Assembly (NCBI GenBank): GCA_021780095.1
Contig: JAJXZK010000382.1
Location: forward strand, 1-23,943
DNA: 23,943 bases
Origin: Acidobacteriota bacterium
Lineage (GTDB): Bacteria > Acidobacteriota > Terriglobia > Terriglobales > Acidobacteriaceae
Direction: 5' to 3'
Shown here: one piece after another, positions 1 to 6,680 of the stretch
Layout: each line of letters starts with the position of its first letter
How positions within the stretch are numbered: the first letter of the stretch is position 1
Notes under the pieces: generated by a model
Seen by the model: only the letters and a program-made list of their open reading frames with translations
The model's database searches: none
What the model was told of the DNA's origin: nothing
Program-made: the position numbers and the translations under genes

Positions 1-2
1 CC

Positions 3-206
3 GACAGTGCGACTCCAATCCAGGATGCGATGAAGAGGCTTTCGCTGGGACTTCGTTCCGAGTATCTGCTGGGCTACTATCCCACGCAGGCGTCGACGAC
101 GGCCGGCGGCTTTCGCAGAATTCAATTGCGGTTTGCCCATCCGGCGTTGAGCGGTGCCTATCGGTTGCAATATCGCACTGGCTATTACGCAGAGGCCGCA
201 CCCTAG
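3..206 (+). CDS. C-terminal end of a VWFA-related domain protein (partial, 5' end outside window)
   Basis: The window opens inside a reading frame that ends at TAG 204-206, and 67 codons are visible. The visible tail contains SEYLLGYYPT followed by GGFRRIQLRF and ends in YRTGYYAEAAP. From memory, this LGYYP...FR.I.V...YR.GYYA ending is typical of the 'VWFA-related' secreted proteins that are very numerous in Acidobacteriota. The N-terminal signal peptide and the von Willebrand A fold with its metal site would lie upstream and cannot be checked. No function beyond probable extracytoplasmic protein binding can be inferred. The Hfq-like gene follows after only about 18 bases, with a possible promoter inside that gap. 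Confidence 0.65.
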   Translation, partial: DSATPIQDAMKRLSLGLRSEYLLGYYPTQASTTAGGFRRIQLRFAHPALSGAYRLQYRTGYYAEAAP

Positions 207-212
207 GCGCGA

Positions 213-218
213 TATACT
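213..218 (+). promoter_or_regulatory. Putative -10 box TATACT for a leaderless Hfq-like gene
   Basis: TATACT matches the sigma-70 -10 consensus at five of six positions. It lies six bases before GTG 225, so transcription would be expected to begin at or next to that start codon. No convincing -35 hexamer is seen at 16-18 nt upstream. The AGGAGG-like string 221-228 could instead be read as a Shine-Dalgarno site, but no in-frame start lies at proper distance after it. Confidence 0.35.
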
Positions 219-224
219 TTGGAG

Positions 225-542
225 GTGAACACTCCTGGCAGCGGTCGGCGCAAACAGAAATCTCATCACCCGCAAGCGGAGACCGGGCAGGAAGCCGTGT
301 ACCTGCGCACGTTGAGTGAGCGCCAAACGCCTGTGGTGGTGCAGTTGCGGGATGGAGAGGCATTGCAGGGCTGGATCGAGTATTTTGACGATCGCATGAT
401 TCGCTTGACGCGGGAAGGCAAGCCAAATCTTTTCATCTACAAGCACCAGATTCTGACGATTACGGAAAAAGCTCGGCGGCCCGCGCCGCGCAGGGACAAG
501 CCATCTGAGGCTGAAGAATTGAGTGAGGACTCGCTGGCATGA
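225..542 (+). CDS. Hfq/Sm-like RNA-binding protein with N- and C-terminal extensions
   Basis: A 105-residue basic protein. The central part has the two Sm motifs of the Hfq family: a VVVQLRDGEALQGWIEYFDD stretch at about residues 37-56 (Sm1), then NLFIYKHQILTI at about 69-80 (Sm2), where YKHQI resembles the conserved YKHAI of bacterial Hfq. Bacterial Hfq forms hexamers that pair small RNAs with mRNAs. Here the Sm core is preceded by about 25 residues rich in Lys, Arg, His and Gln. It is followed by a tail that is basic (ARRPAPRR) and then acidic, unlike short Hfq proteins. The start is uncertain: TTG 219, GTG 225 and GTG 297 are all in frame. GTG 225 is preferred because TATACT lies exactly 6 nt before it. 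The stop overlaps the suhB start (ATGA), so the two are translationally coupled. Canonical Hfq RNA contact residues were not verified. Confidence 0.75.
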   Translation: MNTPGSGRRKQKSHHPQAETGQEAVYLRTLSERQTPVVVQLRDGEALQGWIEYFDDRMIRLTREGKPNLFIYKHQILTITEKARRPAPRRDKPSEAEELSEDSLA

Positions 543-1423
543 GCGAGCGGAATTTACCCTACGCCGGGCCCGCAGGGGAGATGGCGCGTGCTGCGGGAGC
601 CTTGCTGCGCAAGCATTATGAACACGGGGTGGCGACCGAATACAAGGGCGAAGTCGACCTGGTGACGGTGGCCGACCGCGAGAGCGAAAAGTTGCTGGTG
701 GAGCGGCTGCGTGCGCAATGGCCGGACCATGGCATTGTCGGCGAAGAGGGTACCCGGTCGCAGATGGAATGCGAGTACCGCTGGTACATCGATCCGCTGG
801 ATGGAACGACAAATTTTGCCCACGGATTTCCGGCCTTCTGCGTGTCGATGGGGCTGGAACATCGTCTGCCGGGAACCGCGATGGATGCGGATGGCGAGCT
901 CGTCGCGGCGGTGATCTACGATCCGCTGCGAGACGAAATGTTTCTGGCGGAAAAGGGAAAAGGCGCAACGCTGAACGGAAAATCAATTCACGTTTCCACG
1001 ACGGAAACGCTGGCTGAATCCTTGATCGCGACAGGATTCCCCAGCCGCAAACGCCACGGTAATCCAAACGTGCATTTTTACCACGAGTTCACGCTGCGCT
1101 CCCATGGCGTGCGGCGGGCCGGTTCTGCGGCACTCGACCTGGCCTATACAGCGTGCGGGCGGCTGGACGGTTATTGGGAATTTAAGCTGAATTCCTGGGA
1201 TACGGCGGCGGGCGTGTTGCTGGTCCGGGAAGCCGGCGGCGAGGTGACCTATGTCGACGGCAGCCCGTTTCACCTTGTCAGTGCAGAAGTGCTGGCCAGC
1301 AATGGAAAAATTCACGGAGCCATGATTCAGCTGTTTCAGGATATGCTTGCCGGGCGCAACCTGGAGCCGATCCAATCTGCGCGGGAGTTTGCCGCCGAGC
1401 GCCTTGCGGCGACCGCAAAATGA
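539..1423 (+). CDS. suhB: Inositol monophosphatase family protein (SuhB-like)
   Basis: A 294-residue Mg-dependent phosphatase of the inositol monophosphatase / FBPase / CysQ fold. Visible motifs are Glu69-Glu70 (VGEEG), the metal-binding loop WYIDPLDGTTNF (Asp85 and Asp88) and the C-terminal signature NSWDTAAG with Asp221. Members hydrolyse myo-inositol-1-phosphate or related sugar phosphates. In Escherichia coli, SuhB also joins the rRNA antitermination complex. The sequence alone cannot tell SuhB from CysQ-type activity, although length and motif spacing favour the IMPase branch. The gene starts at ATG 539, overlapping the stop of the Hfq-like gene by 4 nt; GAGGA lies about 11 nt upstream. 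It is slightly longer than E. coli SuhB (267 aa), mainly at the C-terminus. Confidence 0.9.
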   Translation: MSERNLPYAGPAGEMARAAGALLRKHYEHGVATEYKGEVDLVTVADRESEKLLVERLRAQWPDHGIVGEEGTRSQMECEYRWYIDPLDGTTNFAHGFPAFCVSMGLEHRLPGTAMDADGELVAAVIYDPLRDEMFLAEKGKGATLNGKSIHVSTTETLAESLIATGFPSRKRHGNPNVHFYHEFTLRSHGVRRAGSAALDLAYTACGRLDGYWEFKLNSWDTAAGVLLVREAGGEVTYVDGSPFHLVSAEVLASNGKIHGAMIQLFQDMLAGRNLEPIQSAREFAAERLAATAK

Positions 1424-1468
1424 GCGGGGAAACTCCGGTGCGGGAATTTTTTCCCAGTGGACAACCTT

Positions 1469-1490
1469 GCACAGGCTGTGCTGCTACAAT
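1469..1490 (+). promoter_or_regulatory. Putative promoter/operator of the ferredoxin gene: palindrome GCACAGgCTGTGC next to -10 TACAAT
   Basis: TACAAT at 1485-1490 is a good sigma-70 -10 box, 40 nt before the ferredoxin ATG. Immediately upstream, 1469-1481 is a perfect 6-1-6 palindrome, GCACAG-G-CTGTGC. It occupies the -35/-10 spacer, where a repressor would block polymerase. TTGCAC (1467-1472) overlaps it but is only 12 nt from the -10 box, so the -35 element is unclear. Confidence 0.4.
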
Positions 1491-1530
1491 CGAGTTGACT
1501 TGCTAGTCCCTGTCAGGAGAGTTTTCACCC

Positions 1531-1791
1531 ATGGCTTACGTGATTGCAGAACCCTGCATCGGCACGAAAGATACTGCCTGCGTCGATGCCTGCCCGGTGG
1601 ATTGTATTCATCCCAAGAAGGATGAAGAAGGTTTTGAAGGGTCCAATCAGCTCTTCATCGATCCAGTGGAATGTATTGATTGTGGCGCGTGTGTGCCGGT
1701 TTGCCCGGTGTCGGCCATCTTTACCGCCGACGACTTGCCGGAAAAATGGAAGAATTACGAGCAGATCAACGCCCAGCATTTCGGCCGCTAG
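1531..1791 (+). CDS. fdxA: Seven-iron ferredoxin ([3Fe-4S][4Fe-4S], FdxA type)
   Basis: An 86-residue acidic electron carrier. Cysteines are at 9, 17, 21, 25, 48, 51, 54 and 58. Aligned to Azotobacter FdI, C9, C17 and C58 would hold the [3Fe-4S] cluster, and C21, C48, C51 and C54 (CxxCxxC) the [4Fe-4S] cluster, leaving C25 free. The missing Cys at position 12 fits the seven-iron rather than the eight-iron type. The ending AIFTADDLPEKW..INAQ is characteristic of this family, although the protein stops earlier than the 106-residue FdI. The start ATG 1531 has AGGAGA (1515-1520) upstream. The gene is monocistronic by appearance, with a promoter-like TACAAT before it and a strong terminator after. 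The redox partner is not evident from context. Confidence 0.92.
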   Translation: MAYVIAEPCIGTKDTACVDACPVDCIHPKKDEEGFEGSNQLFIDPVECIDCGACVPVCPVSAIFTADDLPEKWKNYEQINAQHFGR

Positions 1792-1811
1792 ATCTGTTTT
1801 TTCATTTCGTG

Positions 1812-1842
1812 AAAGCGCGCAGCTTCAGAGCTGCGCGCTTTT
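1812..1842 (+). terminator. Strong Rho-independent terminator after the ferredoxin gene
   Basis: A perfect 13-bp inverted repeat (1812-1824 and 1829-1841) with core AGCGCGCAGCT encloses the four-base loop TCAG and runs into TTTT. It lies 20 nt after the ferredoxin stop. The stem carries an A-run on the other strand, so it could also stop transcription arriving from the right. Confidence 0.9.
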
Positions 1843-1898
1843 CATTGGGCGCTGCCTTTCAGCCTTGGACCCGAACGAATTGAACTCTCATCCACGCT

Positions 1899-2642
1899 AT
1901 GACTCTGCATCAATCTGAGGCGATCGTACTGCGCACCTGGCCGCTGCGGGAGTCGGACTTGCTGGTTTCATTATTGACGCGCGACCTGGGCAAGGTGCGC
2001 GGCGTGGCCAAGGCGGCGTTGAAATCGAGAAGACGATTTGGCGGAACGCTGGAGCCGATGACCTACGTGCATGCGGCCTACGCCGAACGGCCTCGACAGG
2101 ACCTGGTGCGGCTGGATCATTTTGAGGCGATCGCGTCACCGCTGGCCGAGCCGATCGATTATCTTCGTGCGGCGACCCTGGGGTATTACGCCGAGGTGCT
2201 GGAGAGTGTGCTGCCCGATCACGATCCGCAGGATGCGATCTTCCGGTTGACGCTGGCTGTGCTGGAGCAGAGCCAGGTGGATCGCTGTTGGATGCCGGTC
2301 ACGTATTTTTCCCTTTGGATCACGCGACTGATCGGTTGGCTGCCGGAGACGGATCGATGCACGGAATGCGGCGAGCCGTTCTCGGGAGAGGCGGCGTATT
2401 TTCACGTATTGGCAGATGGTTTAAGTTGTGTGCGGCATAAGAAGCCGAACAGCGGCATGCTGAGCCGGGATTCGCTGGTGCTGGCGCAGCGCATGTTGCG
2501 AGATCCGATCCGGGCAATGAGTGCGGAAGCGTGGACACGGCAATCCGGAAGGGACCTGCGGCGGTTTTTGGTGCGGACGCTGGAGCGGCATACGGAGCGG
2601 CGTTTGAACTCCGCCGAAGTGTTCAGTCGCATGGGCGGCTGA
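1899..2642 (+). CDS. recO: DNA repair protein RecO
   Basis: A 247-residue recombination mediator that, with RecR and RecF, loads RecA on SSB-coated single-stranded DNA and anneals strands. The N-terminal OB-fold reads [20 protein letters not shown] and then [19 protein letters not shown] (residues 6-49), a classic RecO signature. The helical C-terminal domain contains a Cys154-x2-Cys157 ... Cys177-x2-His180 cluster, consistent with the zinc site of many RecO proteins. Length matches the family (about 240-250). No clear Shine-Dalgarno sequence precedes ATG 1899, and the start sits only 57 nt after the ferredoxin terminator, so a promoter probably lies in that gap. glyQ follows on the same strand. 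Confidence 0.93.
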   Translation: MTLHQSEAIVLRTWPLRESDLLVSLLTRDLGKVRGVAKAALKSRRRFGGTLEPMTYVHAAYAERPRQDLVRLDHFEAIASPLAEPIDYLRAATLGYYAEVLESVLPDHDPQDAIFRLTLAVLEQSQVDRCWMPVTYFSLWITRLIGWLPETDRCTECGEPFSGEAAYFHVLADGLSCVRHKKPNSGMLSRDSLVLAQRMLRDPIRAMSAEAWTRQSGRDLRRFLVRTLERHTERRLNSAEVFSRMGG

Positions 2643-2685
2643 GGCTATTTCGTCGACCAGGGTCGGAGGTCGGCGGCACATTCGA

Positions 2686-2691
2686 TACAAT
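2686..2691 (+). promoter_or_regulatory. Possible -10 box TACAAT upstream of glyQ
   Basis: TACAAT lies in the short gap between recO and glyQ, 25 nt before ATG 2717. No good -35 hexamer is visible at standard spacing. It may give glyQS a promoter independent of recO. Confidence 0.3.
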
Positions 2692-2716
2692 CAGCATCAA
2701 CGCGTCCGCACATGAA

Positions 2717-3697
2717 ATGGAGTTTCTGCTCGTGGTATTGAACAATCCTGTCGAACGAAAAATTCCGCTGACATTTCAAGAGCTGCTGTTTCAGTTGCAG
2801 CAATTCTGGGCCAGCCGCGGCTGCATTTTGCAGCAAGCCTATGACGTGGAAGTTGGTGCGGGCACCATGTCGCCGGAGACATTTCTGCGCGTGCTGGGGC
2901 CAAAGCCGTTTCGCGTGGCGTATGCGCAACCGTCACGGCGGCCGGCCGATGGGCGGTACGGGCAAAATCCAAACAGACTCTTCAAGCACACGCAGCTGCA
3001 GGTGATTTTGAAACCGCCGCCGGAAGATATTCAGGGATTGTACTTGGAATCGCTGCAGGCAATCGGGATCGATCTTCGCCAGCACGATGTGAAGTTTGAA
3101 GAGGACAATTGGGAGTCGCCGACGCTGGGCGCATGGGGCATCGGCTGGCAGGTGATGCTGGATGGCCTGGAGATTACGCAGTTCACGTATTTTCAGCAGT
3201 GCGGCGGCATTGATCTCGATCCCATTGCGGGGGAGATTACGTATGGGCTGGAGCGCATTGCCGCATTTCTGCAGGATGTGGACTCGATCTACGACATTGT
3301 GTGGGCGCGCGATTTGGAGAGCGGTAAGGAAATTACATACGGAGACGTGCGGTTTGCGGAAGAGGTGCAATTCTCCGTCTACAACTTTGAGAAGGCGGAT
3401 GTGGAGAAACTGTGGCAGCACTTCCGGTTGTATGAAGAAGAATGCCAGGCATTGCTGGCGGAAGCGCGCGAGCTGCCGGAAGACGCGGACAGCGAGACGC
3501 GCAACCGTTTGCCGCTTCTGGCCGCATTCGATTTGTGCCTGAAGTGTTCGCACCTCTTCAATTTGCTGGATGCGCGCGGTGCGATTTCAGTGACGGAGCG
3601 GGTGGGCGTGATCGCAAGAATTCGTGCCCTGGCGGTGGCCGTAGCCAAGGCTTACGCAGCGCAACAGATGGTCGCCGCGGCGACCCACGCCGCATAA
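2717..3697 (+). CDS. glyQ: Glycyl-tRNA synthetase alpha subunit
   Basis: A 326-residue class II synthetase subunit that activates glycine with ATP and, with GlyS, forms the bacterial alpha2beta2 enzyme. Diagnostic stretches are [39 protein letters not shown] and [18 protein letters not shown] (about residues 71-88). Further on, [20 protein letters not shown] and [13 protein letters not shown] line the active site. The frame is open upstream into recO, but family homology begins near LTFQEL. ATG 2717 is a plausible start. GTG 2732, preceded by GGAG about 9 nt upstream, is an alternative giving 321 residues. glyS follows after a 35-nt gap, so the two are co-transcribed. Confidence 0.95.
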   Translation: MEFLLVVLNNPVERKIPLTFQELLFQLQQFWASRGCILQQAYDVEVGAGTMSPETFLRVLGPKPFRVAYAQPSRRPADGRYGQNPNRLFKHTQLQVILKPPPEDIQGLYLESLQAIGIDLRQHDVKFEEDNWESPTLGAWGIGWQVMLDGLEITQFTYFQQCGGIDLDPIAGEITYGLERIAAFLQDVDSIYDIVWARDLESGKEITYGDVRFAEEVQFSVYNFEKADVEKLWQHFRLYEEECQALLAEARELPEDADSETRNRLPLLAAFDLCLKCSHLFNLLDARGAISVTERVGVIARIRALAVAVAKAYAAQQMVAAATHAA

Positions 3698-3732
3698 AAC
3701 CATGCACGATGAAAGTTTAGGAAACGAGTCGA

Positions 3733-5901
3733 ATGCCTGCATTTCTGCTTGAAATTGGATTGGAAGAAATTCCCGCCGGGATGATTGCTGCCGCACAGGC
3801 GGAACTGGCGCAACGCGTCGAAAAGCTGTTGAGGCGCGACCGCCTGACGACGGATGCGCTGCGGGTCAAAAGTTATTCCACGCCGCGACGGCTTGCGGTG
3901 CTGGTGGAAGGGCTGCTGCCCGGACAGCCGGACATGGAGGAAGAGGTTGTCGGGCCAGCTACCAAGGTTGCGTTCAAGGATGGCGCACCGACACAGGCGG
4001 CGATCGCGTTCGCGAAGAAATCTGGCGTGGACGTTTCCGCGCTGAAGACCATCCAGAACGCGAAGGGTGAATATGTTTCAGCGACGGTGCATCGGCGTGG
4101 GCGTACGGCGGCCGAGGTGCTGGCGGAGGGCCTACCGGCAGAGATTGCAGGAATCTATTGGCCGAAGAGCATGTACTGGCGCGGGGGCAAGACCGAGCGA
4201 TTCGTGCGTCCGGTGCGTTGGATGGTAGCGCTGCTGGATGAAGAAATCCTGCCGCTGAAATTTGCCGGGGTCACTGCGGGTCGAGCCAGCTTTGGCCATC
4301 GTGTGCTGCATGGAAATGCGCCGGTGATGGTGAGTGCGCCGCTTGCATATGCAAAGGCGTTGGCGGCGGCGTATGTCGAGGTGGACCCAGCTGCGCGGCG
4401 GGAGCGTATTCGCAAGGCGTTGGACAAAGCGACGCGGCTGATTACATGTGCGCGGTGGCGCGAGGATGAAGACCTGGTCGAGATCGTCACTAACCTGACG
4501 GAGTGGCCGAGCGTGATTTTAGGCGGATTTGAGGTCAGCTATCTCGACCTGCCAGAAGAAGTGCTGGTGACGGTGATGCGCGGTCATCAGAAATATTTTG
4601 CACTCGAAGACAGCGAGAAAAAACTGCTGCCGAATTTTCTGGCGGTTTTGAATTTGGACGTTGATGAGGCGGGAGTGGCGGTGATTCGCCACGGTAACGA
4701 GCGTGTGTTGCGGGCGCGGTTCAACGACGCGCGTTTCTTCTGGGATGTGGATCAGAAGATTCCGCTGGTCGATCGGGCGGAGATGCTGAAGAGCGTCACC
4801 TTCCAGAAAGATCTGGGTAGCTACTGGGACAAGACGGAGCGAAACCGTGCCGTCGCACGGCAGATCATCGACCGATTCGATCCGCCACTGTTTGATTCTG
4901 AAGTGAAGTTCAAGACATTTTGCGCTGGAGTGGACCAGGCGGCGCAGTTGGCGAAAGCGGACCTGACGACCGAGATGGTGAAGGAATTTACCGAGTTGCA
5001 AGGTGTGGTCGGTGGACTGTATGCGCGAGCACAGCGGCTGCCCGACGGCGTTGCGCGAGCGATCCACGATCACTACAAGCCTGGGTCGCAGGAGGATACG
5101 ATTCCAAGCCTTCCCGCCGGATCGGTGGTGGCGCTTGCAGACAAAATCAGCAGCATCGTCGACATGTTTGCCATTGGATTGCAGCCTACAGGATCGAAAG
5201 ATCCATTTGCGCTGCGCCGCGCGGGCAATGGGGTAGTTCGCATTCTGGTAGAAGATGAGAAGCTCAACGAGAGGCTGCATCTTTCGCATGTCTCGAGTGC
5301 TGCCATCGCGGGTACCGAGGCGGCAGAGGACGCGGCGTTGCGATCCTCGATCGATGATTTTCTGCTGGATCGTTTTGAGTTTTATTTGCGCGAGTCGGCG
5401 AATGTGAATCCGCAGGTGGCGCGAGCGGTTCGCAAAGCCGGGTCGACCGGAAGCAATTGCGAAGCGAATGGTCATCTGATTGGGTATGGGAAGATTACCG
5501 GATTTGCGAAAGCGCTGGACGCACAGGTGGGATCACCGAATGTGCTGGCGGTGGCAGAACTGCTGAAGCGGACCGCGAATATTCTTCGTCAGGCGAGGGA
5601 GAAGAAAATCGTCTTTGCCGATCAGGAATCTGAGAGATTGCTGCGAGAGGCGGCGGAGAAGGAATTGGCGGGCAAGGTGACGGAAGTGGATCAGGCTATC
5701 CAGCGCAGTTATCGCGAAGGAAACTACGACGCGGTGATTGCCGCGATCGCGAGCCTGCAGCCGCCGTTGAATGCGTTCTTCGATTCTGTGATGGTGATGG
5801 TGGAGGATGCTTCGTTGCGCGACAATCGGCTCGCACTTTTATCGCGCACAGAATCTGTGGTGCGATGGGCAGCGGATTTCTCTGAACTGGCGTCGATCTA
5901 A
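3733..5901 (+). CDS. glyS: Glycyl-tRNA synthetase beta subunit
   Basis: A 722-residue partner of GlyQ that recognises tRNA-Gly. It starts FLLEIGLEEIPAGMI, the hallmark GlyS N-terminus, and keeps YSTPRRLAVLVEGL (about residues 47-60), FVRPVRWMVALLDEE and GHQKYFALED. The middle part has an HD-like fold region including DLTTEMVKEFTELQGVVGG. The segment SVVALADKISSIVDMFAIG, followed by GSKDPFALRRAGNGV, leads into the C-terminal anticodon-binding-like domain. Length is normal for the family (about 690-730). AGGA lies about 12 nt upstream of ATG 3733. It closes the recO-glyQ-glyS plus-strand group and is followed by a palindrome and a convergent gene. Confidence 0.95.
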   Translation: MPAFLLEIGLEEIPAGMIAAAQAELAQRVEKLLRRDRLTTDALRVKSYSTPRRLAVLVEGLLPGQPDMEEEVVGPATKVAFKDGAPTQAAIAFAKKSGVDVSALKTIQNAKGEYVSATVHRRGRTAAEVLAEGLPAEIAGIYWPKSMYWRGGKTERFVRPVRWMVALLDEEILPLKFAGVTAGRASFGHRVLHGNAPVMVSAPLAYAKALAAAYVEVDPAARRERIRKALDKATRLITCARWREDEDLVEIVTNLTEWPSVILGGFEVSYLDLPEEVLVTVMRGHQKYFALEDSEKKLLPNFLAVLNLDVDEAGVAVIRHGNERVLRARFNDARFFWDVDQKIPLVDRAEMLKSVTFQKDLGSYWDKTERNRAVARQIIDRFDPPLFDSEVKFKTFCAGVDQAAQLAKADLTTEMVKEFTELQGVVGGLYARAQRLPDGVARAIHDHYKPGSQEDTIPSLPAGSVVALADKISSIVDMFAIGLQPTGSKDPFALRRAGNGVVRILVEDEKLNERLHLSHVSSAAIAGTEAAEDAALRSSIDDFLLDRFEFYLRESANVNPQVARAVRKAGSTGSNCEANGHLIGYGKITGFAKALDAQVGSPNVLAVAELLKRTANILRQAREKKIVFADQESERLLREAAEKELAGKVTEVDQAIQRSYREGNYDAVIAAIASLQPPLNAFFDSVMVMVEDASLRDNRLALLSRTESVVRWAADFSELASI

Positions 5902-5940
5902 ACTCGGATCACGGTGACTATAGTTCGGGCTTCGTTCTAT

Positions 5941-5965
5941 CCCACCCTGGCTACGCCAGAATGGG
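5941..5965. repeat. Interrupted palindrome after glyS, possible REP-like dispersed element
   Basis: CCCA-CC-CTGG-CTACG-CCAG-AA-TGGG forms a symmetrical hairpin with two 4-bp stems around a 2x2 mismatch. It sits in the 95-bp gap between convergent genes and is not followed by a T-run, so it is not a classic terminator. Its style (CCCACCC ... GAATGGG followed by CACCC) resembles short palindromes I recall as repeated in acidobacterial genomes. Only one copy was noticed here. Confidence 0.4.
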
Positions 5966-5996
5966 CACCCAGATATTTTGCGATCAGTGATCAGAA

Positions 5997-6599
5997 TTAG
6001 TTCAGCTTTTGCAGGCGGGCGATCAACTTCTGCGCCAGGCTTTCTTCGCTCTCAGTCCAAAGCAGACGAGTCTCCACGCCGCAATTTTTTTCCACTTGCG
6101 TGGTGAAGTCGACCAGCTGCTGAATATTTTTCTTCACGAAAACCTGGTCGTCCTCCTGGAGTGGGACGTCGTCGCATATAAACGGTGTATCCAAGCCTAG
6201 GTCGACGCGGATGTGGCCATTCTGCTCGTAGCTGCCGTCGTCGAATTGTGGGCCCAGTCCAACCACGCGCACGATGCGAACTTCTTCTTTCCAGATTGAA
6301 TCGAGCAGGCCATCGCTCTCTGGATACCAAAGCTTCCACGGCAGCTCAAACTCATAGGCACTGTCTTCATGCAGAATTTCCGTGGCTTCGGCGACGGCTT
6401 GTTCGGGTGGGGCCGGTTCCTCGTTCTCCGCGATATAGACGCGTTGAAACGTTGGAGACTGCTGCCAGTCCAACGGATAGACGGAGGCCGCGGTGACCAG
6501 CGGATGGGGAAGTTGCTGCATCACGCTGACGAGTTTTTCCGGCAGCGAGGTGAGCCGGAAACTTGGGAACCACAGGCTGTAGTAGAGAGAATCTGCCAT
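5997..6599 (-). CDS. Conserved hypothetical protein, possibly acidobacteria-specific
   Basis: A 200-residue soluble acidic protein with no signal peptide and no membrane segment. I do not recognise a named domain. It begins MADSLYYSLWFPSFRL and is rich in Trp and Tyr in the first two thirds (WFP, LDWQQ, LPWKLWYPESD, SIWKEE). The middle alternates hydrophobic and polar residues (VRIVRVVGLG; HIRVDLGL), suggesting beta strands, and the end is helical (SLAQKLIARLQKL). The frame stays open upstream, but ATG 6599 is preferred because the divergent LptC-like gene begins at 6681. In addition, TACAAT lies exactly 6 nt before this ATG, suggesting a leaderless transcript. It is transcribed away from the Lpt genes and toward glyS. 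Confidence 0.75.
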   Translation of the reverse strand: MADSLYYSLWFPSFRLTSLPEKLVSVMQQLPHPLVTAASVYPLDWQQSPTFQRVYIAENEEPAPPEQAVAEATEILHEDSAYEFELPWKLWYPESDGLLDSIWKEEVRIVRVVGLGPQFDDGSYEQNGHIRVDLGLDTPFICDDVPLQEDDQVFVKKNIQQLVDFTTQVEKNCGVETRLLWTESEESLAQKLIARLQKLN

Positions 6600-6605
6600 G
6601 ATTCC

Positions 6606-6611
6606 ATTGTA
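6606..6611 (-). promoter_or_regulatory. Putative -10 TACAAT, 6 nt before ATG 6599 (leaderless)
   Basis: On the minus strand TACAAT is followed by GGAATC and then the ATG of the hypothetical gene. The expected transcription start is therefore the start codon itself. No strong Shine-Dalgarno sequence and no clear -35 are seen. The 81-bp gap must also hold the start signals of the divergent LptC-like gene. Confidence 0.4.
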
Positions 6612-6680
6612 GATTTTTTCGCGGAGCAGGTCTCTGACGGCACATCTGGGCAAGCGGCTCGGAAATGAGAAGATGGTGGT

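Noticed and set aside
1442..1455. GGGAA-TTTT-TTCCC hairpin after suhB
   Set aside because: The stem is only 5 bp and AT-closed, with no T-run after it. It is too weak to call a terminator.
4519..5475. 318-codon minus-strand frame inside glyS
   Set aside because: It lies wholly within a conserved glyS coding region, is rich in Arg, His and Gln, and has no start signal or family match.
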